Assembly: GCA_003635195.1 (NCBI GenBank)
Contig: PYIY01000157.1
Coordinates: 1 to 43,240, forward strand
Length of the DNA: 43,240 bases
DNA from: Candidatus Poribacteria bacterium
Lineage (GTDB): Bacteria; Poribacteria; WGA-4E; WGA-3G
Direction: 5' to 3'
Part shown: one piece after another, positions 1-7,569 of the stretch
Layout: every line of letters begins with the position of its first letter
Numbering within the stretch: the stretch's first letter is position 1
The notes under the pieces: generated by a model
Told to the model about the DNA's origin: nothing
Database searches by the model: none
What the model saw: the letters and a program-made list of their open reading frames with translations, nothing else
Made by a program: the position numbers and the translations under genes

Positions 1-483
1 AGTGGTATACCCTGCGCTGGCACATTGAAGTCTATTTCAAAGTCCTGAAATCCGGGACCAAGGTTGAGCAAGCTCGATTTCAAACCAAAGATCGCCTCTT
101 GCGCTATATCGCTTTACTGAGTGTCATTGCGTGGCGACTCTACTACATGACGCTTCTCAACCGGCACATCCCAGAAGCAGATTGCACACAAGTCGTGACG
201 GAACACGAGTGGAGAGCACTTTACGCCGTGACCCACAAGACCCGCACGTTCCCCAAGAAAACACCCACCGTTGCCCAAGTCGTGCTTTGGATCGCCAAAC
301 TCGGCGGGTTCTTGGGACGTCCGTCTGATGGTCCCCCCGGAGTGACCGTCTTATGGCGAGGGTGGCAACGGTTGACGGATATTTCCAACACGTTCGCACT
401 TTTTGACGAACTTGGAGAGAAGCATACCTCTTAGAACCACCACCGACATATACCACACAAAAAACTTGTGGGTAACAGTAAGG
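1..483 (+). mobile_element. 3' end of an IS4-family insertion sequence, left copy
   Basis: The first 483 bases are the exact reverse complement of the last 483 bases of the window. The segment holds the 3' part of a transposase gene followed by about 50 bp of non-coding terminus. Read inward from its end, the terminus begins CTTACTGTTACCCACAAG, matching the Tn5/IS50 outside end at about 14 of 18 positions. The element's 5' part lies beyond the window, so its full length and target duplication cannot be seen. Confidence 0.85.
3..434 (+). CDS. IS4-family transposase, C-terminal part (partial)
   Basis: The reading frame is open from base 3 and runs about 143 residues to a TAG stop. Near the start is the YREK signature of IS4-family DDE transposases: Tyr, two residues, Arg, three residues, Glu, six residues, Lys, within YTLRWHIEVYFKVLK. 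It contains the third catalytic acid (Glu). A Ser-Gly-Thr-Lys stretch follows, as in Tn5-like enzymes. The N-terminal part with the two catalytic Asp residues lies outside the window. An identical copy sits at the right edge on the other strand. The terminal repeat resembles the Tn5 end, so the IS50 subgroup is the best guess. Confidence 0.85.
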   Translation, partial: WYTLRWHIEVYFKVLKSGTKVEQARFQTKDRLLRYIALLSVIAWRLYYMTLLNRHIPEADCTQVVTEHEWRALYAVTHKTRTFPKKTPTVAQVVLWIAKLGGFLGRPSDGPPGVTVLWRGWQRLTDISNTFALFDELGEKHTS

Positions 484-659
484 CTACGGTGGGAGGGTGG
501 CAGAAAACGGAGTGGATCCGTTTCGTAGCAGTGCCACCCAAACTGGATTTAAAGAGTATATCGGATATGGAAAAAAAAGGCAAGTCACGTTTATTTTCTG
601 TCAGTGATTGGAAATGACGGTCCCATATCCGGAGTTTTTGAAATAGGTTCTCAAAAGGC

Positions 660-777
660 GTATCAAAAAATGATACGGGTTTCAAAAGGTGTATCAAAAA
701 GTGATACGGCGGTGTGTCAGAAAATGATACGAGGGTATATCAAAAAGTGATACGAGGGCGTATCAAAAAATGATACG
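660..777. repeat. Iteron-like array of palindromic 18-mers (23 bp period)
   Basis: Five copies of GTATCAAAAA(A/G)TGATACG or a close variant start at 660, 691, 714, 737 and 760. The last four are spaced exactly 23 bp apart. Each unit is itself a dyad (GTATCA, five bases, TGATAC). Regular spacing of a palindromic unit next to a winged-helix gene is typical of protein-binding iterons at plasmid or phage origins, or of an operator array. The array lies just past the 3' end of the winged-helix gene at 858-1508. The rest of 484-857 shows no gene. Confidence 0.7.
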
Positions 778-857
778 AGTTGCACCCGATGAACCCACGT
801 CACCCGTGCCTCGAAATTTTTGCTTAAAACTCTTTAAAGAATTTTTAAGTGAACTCT

Positions 858-1508
858 TTAACCCAGACGCGATTCAGAAATAAGATTTCCAAGTCTTTTT
901 AGGTTATCAAGATTAACAACATAGGGAGCATTCCTGAGTTCTTCTTTAACAGCATCGGTCAAGTATTCGGTGTGCCCGTTAGCGATTTCCCAGTTCTCCT
1001 TCCATGCCATAGTCGTCTCAAATTCGTTCAAGCCTGTGTTGAAACGATACAAGCGTCCGGCAAACGAATAAACTTTTACCTGCTGTCCGTCGATTTCTTT
1101 GAATTCCCAGGGGCTTGTGGGTGGGGTTGGGGCTTCACGAGTTGTGCGTGTGTCGCGGGGCTGCGGTTTGACTTCAGACGCCGGTGCTGCTGCTTGGGCT
1201 TGAGGCTCAGTCTCATTTTCCGTGTCCGCTTGACCGATAGGCTTGAATGCGGTCAGTTCCCATGTGTAAAAATAACCTTTTGTCAATATCCGAGTCAGCC
1301 AACCCCTTTTTTCAAGTCCGCGGATACCCGTTTTGACGGAACGCAGATCCAAGCCTGTCTTTTCTACAAGTTCTTTGTAGCTAAACGGATGCGTGATGTG
1401 GGTTGCGTAGTCGGAATGGATTTTGAGCTGTATGAAGGTAAGTCGTTGTGCTTTGGGCAGAAGCCCTATCTTCCATAGAATGCCATTCTCTATTTTCGCG
1501 TATGCCAT
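858..1508 (-). CDS. Winged-helix DNA-binding protein, replication-initiator or phage O-like
   Basis: A 216-residue protein starting at the ATG with an AAGGAGAA ribosome-binding site; an upstream in-frame start at 1562 is less likely. Residues about 1-85 look like a winged-helix domain: a starting helix (MAYAKIENGILWKIG), a segment like those of phage O-type proteins, then KELVEKTGLDLRSVKTGIRG as helix-turn-helix and KRGWLTR as the wing. A Pro/Ala/Glu/Thr-rich linker follows (about 90-130), then a conserved-looking C-terminal region with an aromatic-rich strand (about 130-216). The neighbouring palindromic iteron array is its obvious candidate target. A replisome organiser or plasmid copy-control regulator is plausible; the exact family is not recognised. 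Confidence 0.55.
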   Translation of the reverse strand: MAYAKIENGILWKIGLLPKAQRLTFIQLKIHSDYATHITHPFSYKELVEKTGLDLRSVKTGIRGLEKRGWLTRILTKGYFYTWELTAFKPIGQADTENETEPQAQAAAPASEVKPQPRDTRTTREAPTPPTSPWEFKEIDGQQVKVYSFAGRLYRFNTGLNEFETTMAWKENWEIANGHTEYLTDAVKEELRNAPYVVNLDNLKRLGNLISESRLG

Positions 1509-1678
1509 TCCAGAGTTCTCCTTATGTATAGCGGCGCGGAGGGTTACCGTTCTGCCTGTCATATCGTAAACGTGATAATAGAGAGCCTATCCGGCAATGG
1601 ATATCCATTGTCCATGGGGGTCTCCGATGCGTAAAGGTCTATATGGAAGGAATCATAGCGTTAGGGGATGCTATGTTT

Positions 1679-1777
1679 CCTGTTTTGTACAAAATCCTCT
1701 TTTCTCCTGTCCTGACGAGTCGCAAGGGGACCTCGTGATGCGTTTGAGGTCCCTATGCCGTGTATGTACAAAACAGG
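1679..1777. repeat. Nested inverted repeats in a gene-free stretch
   Basis: CCTGTTTTGTACA at 1679-1691 is perfectly complementary to TGTACAAAACAGG at 1765-1777 (13 bp). Inside lies a second perfect pair, GGGACCTC at 1727-1734 and GAGGTCCC at 1746-1753. The short open frames here are shadows. The layout could be a structured RNA, a recombinase site or a small mobile-element remnant; nothing decides between them. The stretch 1509-2489 holds no convincing gene. Confidence 0.5.
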
Positions 1778-1980
1778 TTTCTCGCTTTTCAGTGGTGGCC
1801 AAACCACAAAGCGACGGGCGCAGGATTGAGGAGTCCTACGACCGTTGAGCAAAATCTCGAATTTCAGGGAAAAATTTCGAGTTGAATACGAATTTTAAGT
1901 GTATCGTCTCACGTAACAATTTTATCTTAAACATGTTATCATAAACAACTAATTTTATCAAACCTGAAATTTAATAAGTA

Positions 1981-2037
1981 TGAGAAATAGCAATCAGCGG
2001 TCAGGGGAATGGCGGTCAGTAGTTAGCAGTCAGCAGG
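1981..2037. repeat. Degenerate CAGTCAGC-type short repeats
   Basis: The sequence reads as several imperfect copies of (A/G)GC(A/G)GTCAG: AGCGGTCAG, GGCGGTCAG, AGCAGTCAG and related fragments. It is low-complexity and non-coding, and I cannot assign a function. Confidence 0.4.
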
Positions 2038-2041
2038 TGGT

Positions 2042-2330
2042 ATCAGGACCCTGATTGGTTTGAGGACGCAAGCTGGAAAGTTTGCGCGACATATAAAGTA
2101 GAAGGGATTGCCACTGGGAAGAAGTCGGGAATCGGAGTTCCCTGCTACCCTGAGTTAGCAACGGTCGCTGGAAAAGGGTATAGCCCCCGGACCCTTAGAG
2201 GGATGCGAGGGCTATATCCGCAAAAAAGAGATACTTCGGTGAGGTTGCCAGTCCCCCGAAGCGTGATACTGACAAGGGCACTTACCAGTGCCGGTTTAAG
2301 TATAGCATATATCGTTAAAAATTCAATTCT
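2042..2330 (+). other. Run of consecutive stem-loops; possible structured RNA
   Basis: No gene is visible, but six potential hairpins follow one another. They are ATCAG/CTGAT (2042-2055), GCAAGC/GTTTGC (2068-2085), GGGAA/TTCCC (2127-2142), TATAGCCC/GGGCTATA (2179-2216), CTTCGG/CCGAAG (2234-2261) and GGCACT-TACC-AGTGCC (2277-2292). AT- and T-rich sequence follows. Perfect short stems in such density suggest a folded transcript or a mobile-element remnant. I do not recognise a known RNA family, and the strand is a guess based on the T-rich tail. Confidence 0.35.
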
Positions 2331-2489
2331 TTTTTAATTTTTTTATCGTTGAACAACAAAAATCGGGGGCCTTTACGCCTCTCAAAATTCGTTTGGGTGC
2401 ATGTTGTTTAACCATTTTAATATTTTTAAGTACTTTTAAATGTTTTAAGGGGGCGATGAGACCGCGCCACACCTACGTTTTCGGATTTA

Positions 2490-2660
2490 AAGGTGATAGT
2501 CTACAGGATAAAAGGTAAGTGTTTACAGGATAAAAAGTAAGTGTTTACAGGATAAAAGGTAAGTGTTTACAGGAGACCTCTGAAAACCCACGTCCAGCAA
2601 CGGCTAAAATTGGACTTTTCAGCCTAAAGGTGATAGTTTACAGGATAAAAGGTAAGTGTT
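2490..2660. repeat. Second iteron array, 22 bp direct repeats
   Basis: The unit TTTACAGGATAAAAGGTAAG occurs in tandem with a 22 bp period at 2500, 2522 and 2544. A truncated copy lies at 2566 and a further full copy at about 2637. Both groups are preceded by the same AAAGGTGATAGT sequence (2490 and 2627). Direct repeats of about 22 bp immediately upstream of a Rep-like gene are the classic arrangement of an iteron-type plasmid origin. The unit is unrelated to the palindromic array at 660-777. Confidence 0.7.
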
Positions 2661-2697
2661 TATATTGACAAATACTTTCCTTCTGAAGTTCCGTATC

Positions 2698-3315
2698 ATG
2701 AAAGTCAAGCAGCTTCCGGTTCCCGAGTCGGTGTTCCCGGATGTAGAGAACCTATCCCCTGTGGCTGTGGAGCTCGTCCAAGCGGGGGTTGATCGGAAGA
2801 TGGCACTGCAGATTGCTGATCAAGAATGGGAGTTTGTGACGCCTGAAAAGTTGCCCCCACTGGGGAGTTATGCTGATTTTTTGGAGTATGTTGCCGAGAA
2901 GCTTGAGATGTCAGTGGATGCGGTGGGTGTCAAGAATCGTGCGGGGTATATCGTTGAAGCGATCCGTGAGAACTATCAGGACCCCGACCTCCAAAAGGCA
3001 CGTGCCCACCGTGCTGAAAAGGCGAAAGAAAAGCAGCTGGAGGAGCTCGAGGAAGAATTCAACCTCAAGCGAAGGACGCTGCTTCGACAAGCCATCCACG
3101 CACAGCCGCAACTCGTTGAACGCGCCGCCGAACGTATCCAGGCGCACATCATCCGCCAACGCTTGCTTGAACACCCCTCTGCGATAGAAGCGTATCAGAA
3201 AGGGGGGATGGTAGCGGCAGAGATCAACGCCATCCTCGCTGAGGAGTTCTGTCAGGACCTGCTCGCCCCGGTGGTTGCGGCGTATGAGGATGAGAAGGAC
3301 AGGATATTGGGATAG
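2698..3315 (+). CDS. Rep-like protein, resembling the C-terminal part of plasmid replication initiators
   Basis: A 205-residue protein from the ATG at 2698; a GTG at 2656 is in frame but lies inside the last iteron. Residues about 15-110 carry VELVQAGVDRKMALQIADQE, then VKNRAGYIVEAIRENYQDP. This resembles the segment found in the C-terminal part of many plasmid initiators (ending like NPAGFLVKAIRENY). A Lys/Glu-rich probable coiled coil follows (about 112-140), then a helical tail. The usual N-terminal winged-helix Rep domains are missing, so this is either a remnant or a short stand-alone factor. Its position directly after the 22 bp iterons supports a replication role. Confidence 0.55.
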   Translation: MKVKQLPVPESVFPDVENLSPVAVELVQAGVDRKMALQIADQEWEFVTPEKLPPLGSYADFLEYVAEKLEMSVDAVGVKNRAGYIVEAIRENYQDPDLQKARAHRAEKAKEKQLEELEEEFNLKRRTLLRQAIHAQPQLVERAAERIQAHIIRQRLLEHPSAIEAYQKGGMVAAEINAILAEEFCQDLLAPVVAAYEDEKDRILG

Positions 3316-3325
3316 TTGTCGGTTA

Positions 3326-4105
3326 TCAGTGTGGGTTGCTGCGGCAATCCTTGGACCTAACGATTTCCGCCTGTTTATCAATAGCCGCATACACGCCTTG
3401 CATATTCGGGAAGTCTCGCGAGTCTGTCACGAGATAGAGTTCGCGCTCGGCACGGGAGAGGGCGACGTACATCACACGCGCCATCTCATAGACGCTTGCC
3501 TCCGAGCCCCTACCGCGGGAAGCGAAGAAACTGTAGCCGTCTACAATCACGACAGGTGCCTCCATGCCTTTCGCTTGATGCACGGTCATCACTTGTGCGG
3601 ATGCATCGACCAATTCTTCGTAAGTTGGGGTGTGATCGTAGCGTGTGAGGACGCGACCGAGAAAAGATACATCGGAACTCACGCTATCCGAGTGCCAATT
3701 GATACTGCTACCCTTGAAGATACCATATTCGCCTTCTGGTGATCTTCCCGACCGATCGCCGATATTTTGGACCTGCGACGCCAGTGTGAGAGGATGGACG
3801 TGTTCCCGAAAATCGAACAGAGGTTCTAACCGAGGTTCAACAGTTAAGTCGTCTACGTCTGCCAAACCTGCCAATGCCTTTTTTCCGATACCGTTGAGAT
3901 ATGCTGCCGCGGCTAAAGTGTTTTCACGTGTCGGCTCGTGTAAAAATGCCGTGATGTCAAGGATACGATGGGCTGGACGCAGTGGGGATTTAATGTCCTT
4001 GAACGCTGCGTCAACGCGTTGATAGCCTCCAGTGGTAAAATCCAGTTCAGGGTGCATGCGTTGTGAAAATGCGACACAGCGAGTGGAACGTAGAAATGCG
4101 AACAT
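3326..4105 (-). pseudogene. Truncated UvrD/Rep-type superfamily 1 helicase, C-terminal fragment
   Basis: The readable protein ends with two helicase motifs. TVHQAKGMEAPVVIVDGYSF corresponds to motif V (usually T-x-H-x-A-K-G-L-E), and MARVMYVALSRAERELYLVT corresponds to motif VI. Both motifs are intact, but the Walker A ATP-binding half is absent, so this is not a working helicase. The frame stays open to an ATG at 4192, but there it runs into DNA that on the other strand encodes an IS630 transposase fragment. I therefore place the break near 4105. Gene loss by insertion and deletion is the simplest reading. Confidence 0.7.
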
Positions 4106-4109
4106 CTCG

Positions 4110-4771
4110 GATACCGTATGCGTTGAAGCGACATGTCGCTGACTTTCCAGACCAAACTCTTGGTGAGCGTGCAGGTCATTTTCAAGTTTCAAAATCTTCT
4201 GTTTGGTATGGTCTACGGAAACTTGGCTGCACTCGAAAAAAAAGCTGATCGGATATAAGGAGCGATGTGAGGATAAACGACAGAGGTATCTTCAGGAGCT
4301 TGCGTCAGTGCGAGCGTCAGGAAAGTCTGTCGTTTAGGTTTCCGATGAGAGTGGTTTTCGTCAAGAAAGCCATAGACATTATGCATATGCGCCCCGCGGT
4401 GAATGTGTTCTTGGGTTAATATCGAGTCCACGGACTCGCACAACCACCTTGCTTGCGGCGCGCATAGAGAACACATTCACCGCTACAACACTAATTCAAG
4501 GCGGTTGCAAAGCAACAGACTTCAATGACTGGCTTGATGAAGTCTTATGTCCAAGACTCTCTGAAAACCATGTGGTCATCATGGACAACGCACGACTGCA
4601 CAAAACCGCTCGCACACGAGAGTTGATAGGAGCCTCAGGCGCAGAACTGATGTTTTTGCCCCTTATTCACCCGATTATAACCCGATTGAACACGACTTTG
4701 CCAATATCAAACGAAAACGGGAATATCACCCAGAAAAATCTATTGAAGATATTATTCAAATGTATAAGTAA
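4110..4771 (+). pseudogene. Decayed IS630-family transposase
   Basis: The conceptual protein starts inside a helix-turn-helix region (VADFPDQTLGERAGHFQVS) and runs through all three catalytic regions: SDESGF, VIMDNARLHK, and YNPIEHDFANIKRKREY. Three lesions break it. A run of eight A at about 4236 needs a -1 shift to continue as RKKKLIGYKER, possibly an original programmed frameshift. A TAG at 4335-4337 stands where a Tyr is usual before the DESGF block. A one-base deletion near 4660 spoils the PPYSPDYNPIE stretch. The first 60 or so residues are missing, and the left end abuts the helicase fragment. Confidence 0.8.
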
Positions 4772-4774
4772 CAA

Positions 4775-4893
4775 GACTTACGCACTGCGCAATGAATTGC
4801 ACTACTACGAACCTTGTGCCTTTTGAGAAGCAGGTATCTTTTGAAGGCTCTCATGTTTGTAGTGATGCGGTTTATCGCGTTAATGCGTAAGTC
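4775..4893. repeat. MITE-like palindromic element
   Basis: GACTTACGCA at 4775-4784 is perfectly complementary to TGCGTAAGTC at 4884-4893. Similarity of the two arms continues imperfectly for nearly 40 bp (ACTACGAAC against ACTACAAAC further in). The 119 bp unit has no coding capacity. It lies directly after the dead IS630 gene and ends where the LamG gene ends, so it may be the right end of that IS or an independent miniature element. Confidence 0.55.
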
Positions 4894-5727
4894 CTATTTA
4901 ATGTAAAACGCCTTTCGCTTAATATTGCCCCACGTCGTAGTGACCTTATCCTTCGGAGAAACCGAAAGCAAGGGACCGCGCATTGCCCTTCTGATTTCAT
5001 CTTCACTGAGGGCACGAGACCATATCGCGACTTCATCAATGGAACCGTCTTCAAAAGCGTACTGTGGATTATTCTTCACACAGCCAATCCGAAAATCCTC
5101 TTTATTTCTGCCCTTGAAGTTAACATTTTCGTTTACATGGGTTATAGGTTCTCCGTCAAGATAGATTTTCGCGCCATTATCCCCCACAGTTCCCACAATG
5201 TGATGCCACTTTCTATCCTCCATTGTATTATCAGCTAGGATAATTTGCTGGCTTTGGGGTATACCCGCCCCCAATACTATTCCAATACCGGAGCCATCCT
5301 CGAGCCGTACGGCACCACCAATATCCTTTTCATCGTAGACCGCCATACCGTATGCCGTATGGAGGTCTTGGGTACGAATCCCTTTATCGAACCATTGGGA
5401 AGAATGCCCCTTCCAATTCTCGTGGTACACCCATGCCATCATCGTTATTTCGTCGTCGATTTCCAATTTGTGAGAATTTGGGATATTCACACAATCTTCA
5501 GTCTCACGAGTGATACGGATTGCCTTCCCATATTTACCCTCGACAAATTGCGTATTTTCAATAACCTCAGCATCCAGACCGTTGCCGGATTCATCACGAA
5601 TGTGCTTGCCCTTAACGTTGTCAAACGTGAAGTAAACAACAAGCCCTTCAGTGAGATCTGCTGTAGTGTATCTTACTGTGATAAGTATCAGAAGAAATAA
5701 TAAAAGTTGAAGAGATACATGTCTCAT
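4894..5727 (-). CDS. Secreted LamG (concanavalin A-like) domain protein
   Basis: A 277-residue protein. The start at 5727 is chosen because it has a GGAAGG ribosome-binding site and opens directly into a signal peptide (MRHVSLQLLLFLLILITVRY). The mature part is a LamG/jelly-roll domain: LTEGLVVYFTFDN near the start, MMAWVYHENW, RKWHHIVGTV, AKIYLDGEPI and GSIDEVAIWSRALSEDEI in the usual order. It ends with LSVSPKDKVTTTWGNIKR, a tail I associate with poribacterial LamG proteins. It is last in the minus-strand run after the ABC permease, 77 bp behind it. A carbohydrate or surface-binding role outside the cytoplasmic membrane is likely; the ligand is unknown. Confidence 0.8.
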   Translation of the reverse strand: MRHVSLQLLLFLLILITVRYTTADLTEGLVVYFTFDNVKGKHIRDESGNGLDAEVIENTQFVEGKYGKAIRITRETEDCVNIPNSHKLEIDDEITMMAWVYHENWKGHSSQWFDKGIRTQDLHTAYGMAVYDEKDIGGAVRLEDGSGIGIVLGAGIPQSQQIILADNTMEDRKWHHIVGTVGDNGAKIYLDGEPITHVNENVNFKGRNKEDFRIGCVKNNPQYAFEDGSIDEVAIWSRALSEDEIRRAMRGPLLSVSPKDKVTTTWGNIKRKAFYIK

Positions 5728-5804
5728 TTTTGTCCTTCCATAGTAAAATAGTGTTTGCAAGCACTTGGATCCACCCACAGTTTCCAAACTCTGACGCTGT
5801 CCAT

Positions 5805-7229
5805 TCAAATATCTGTGCGAAAGAACTTCAAAAACGCCATCGTCGTAAACGCTAAAGCAAAAAAACCGAGTAAAAGCACGTCTACTGAAGAGCGACGCAT
5901 GGTTTCCGATAAAGCAGGTTCCGTCAGGGTTGGGGGCGGTGGGATTTCTTCTGATTCAGAAGAATTATTCATCTGTCGATCCACTATCTGTTGGACCTGT
6001 GCCATCACGTCGTCTGAAATTCCACTGAAATATGAATTATCAAGTTGATTGTGGTATCTTTCACCTGTTTGAAAGTAAAGGTCTCTTTTTAACTTACCTG
6101 TTTGCGTTAAGTTTATCGCGGAATAGATGAGAGAGGATGTTGGCGTGATCCGAGAGAGCATTTCACCAATTTGCTCTTGGCGATTCTTTTCGCGCTCGTA
6201 TTCCTTGTCAATTTTGTTCGCCTGATTCTGGAACTTCAATCGAAATTCCTCGTTAATTGGTTTTCTGACCTCGTCCAATTCTTTTTTTATCTCTGGCGTT
6301 ACCTGAAAGCTCGTCCCCAGAGTTTCACGAATTTTTTTGTTCAACCTCTCTTGTTTCTCTTTCGCCAGGTTATTGCGAAGTGCTGTTTTTTCCGTATAAA
6401 CAGTCTGCTGCGTTCGGGTGGGTGAGACGAGTTTTGCAACGGTAAACGCCCCTCGTGGTGCGATGAGCACCGCGAATACCCAGAACGTGAAAGCGACAAT
6501 CAGTGTGGTCTTGGAACTATCCAAATATGTTGAGATGAACACACCTATGGTAAAAAATACCGCGATATAAAGTAACGAGATAAGCGTGAGACCCAACACA
6601 GGTGCGGCAACCCCGAACTCACCTAAAGGAAATCCCTGCCCGACGAGTATGAGTAATCCCAAAAGGAAAGACACCAGAAATGGAACGACAAACACAACAT
6701 ATCCACCGATCAGTTTGCTCCATAAAAACACATCTCTGGGAAGGGAATTTGATAAGTTTATCCGAAGCGTGCCGGCTTCTCTCTCTCCAGCAACAGCATC
6801 AAATGTAAACAGAAGTGCGAGTAGACTGAAAACCGTCCCCACAACAAACAGAAAATCCAGATTTCCTAATACATATGCGAGTGGTGCTTGAGCAAGTGCT
6901 GTTGAACCCGTCCGAATGCCATTCCGCGTCATTCCAAGATGAGTAGGCAGCACTTCCTCTAAACCGTTTGCGAAGACGCTCAGGGGCGAGGGTTTGAGAA
7001 AAAGTTTGGAAACTTCTATGTTTGGGTTCTGTGCGTCCGGAGGATTTTCCTTTGCTTCTGACCGTGCTTGATTTACCGATTCTTGATAATTTGTCAAGTT
7101 CTGACGATACTTGCGATAACCGATAGAAAGAGTAAGTGGGATGAGTAAAACACACATCAGCAGGAGTGCGACAAACCGGACGCTGAGAATGTGATGCATC
7201 ATCTCTTTCTGAATCAATGTCATTAACAT
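5805..7229 (-). CDS. ABC-2 type transporter permease
   Basis: A 474-residue membrane protein, taken from the ATG at 7229 because GAAGGAG lies 9 nt upstream. The first membrane segment follows MLMTLIQKEMMHHI. A periplasmic loop is followed by a cluster of five hydrophobic segments, interrupted by DAVAGEREAGTLRINLSNSL, the cytoplasmic signature of ABC-2 exporters (GEREAGTL). A long charged, coiled-coil-like loop (about 290-370) precedes the final segment. No ATPase is adjacent; the only one in the window is at 18803-19609, at the head of the same-strand gene run, so the two probably form one exporter. The neighbouring transglutaminase and LamG genes support a role in surface or peptide export. 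Confidence 0.85.
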   Translation of the reverse strand: MLMTLIQKEMMHHILSVRFVALLLMCVLLIPLTLSIGYRKYRQNLTNYQESVNQARSEAKENPPDAQNPNIEVSKLFLKPSPLSVFANGLEEVLPTHLGMTRNGIRTGSTALAQAPLAYVLGNLDFLFVVGTVFSLLALLFTFDAVAGEREAGTLRINLSNSLPRDVFLWSKLIGGYVVFVVPFLVSFLLGLLILVGQGFPLGEFGVAAPVLGLTLISLLYIAVFFTIGVFISTYLDSSKTTLIVAFTFWVFAVLIAPRGAFTVAKLVSPTRTQQTVYTEKTALRNNLAKEKQERLNKKIRETLGTSFQVTPEIKKELDEVRKPINEEFRLKFQNQANKIDKEYEREKNRQEQIGEMLSRITPTSSLIYSAINLTQTGKLKRDLYFQTGERYHNQLDNSYFSGISDDVMAQVQQIVDRQMNNSSESEEIPPPPTLTEPALSETMRRSSVDVLLLGFFALAFTTMAFLKFFRTDI

Positions 7230-7307
7230 GGTAACTTCTCCTTCATTTTTTCGTGGGTTCGGTTGAACCGATTTTTCCGAACTTATGTTATTGTGGATTG
7301 AAGTCAA

Positions 7308-7535
7308 TTAATCAGTGGACATCAACACTTGAGGCTTAGGTTGATCTGCATTGGAAATCCGATAGTTCTCACGTGCGATTTTTATCTTCTTTGGATTTTC
7401 TCTGTCTACCTCAATTCCTTTAAGAGGCGCAAGGGGCTGTTGCTCTGAAGACGAGGCGAGTTCATGTGGATAAGTATCTACTAAGAGGCACTGATTTAGA
7501 CGCGCCAATTCCCCTCCACCTTGTGGATTTTGCAC
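7308..7535 (-). CDS. Possible small open frame between transglutaminase and permease genes
   Basis: A 75-codon frame opening with GTG directly after a stop, without a clear ribosome-binding site. The predicted product is polar (Pro, Gln, Asn and Lys-rich), has one Cys and no membrane segment, and matches nothing I recognise. It ends 78 bp before the permease start. It may be a remnant of a larger gene or chance open frame; I keep it only because it fills an otherwise empty gap within a tight gene run. Confidence 0.2.
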   Translation of the reverse strand: MQNPQGGGELARLNQCLLVDTYPHELASSSEQQPLAPLKGIEVDRENPKKIKIARENYRISNADQPKPQVLMSTD

Positions 7536-7569
7536 AAGGTTTTAAGAATCAATCAACTATATCCTCTCC

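Noticed and set aside
660..777. The palindromic array as a CRISPR
   Set aside because: The 23 bp period leaves only about 5 bp between units, far too short for spacers, and no cas genes are present.
1597..1852. Overlapping frames of 83 and 63 codons on opposite strands
   Set aside because: They run through nested inverted repeats, lack ribosome-binding sites and have no recognisable content.
3913..4248. Small overlapping frames in the helicase/IS630 junction as separate genes
   Set aside because: They are pieces or shadows of the two truncated genes.
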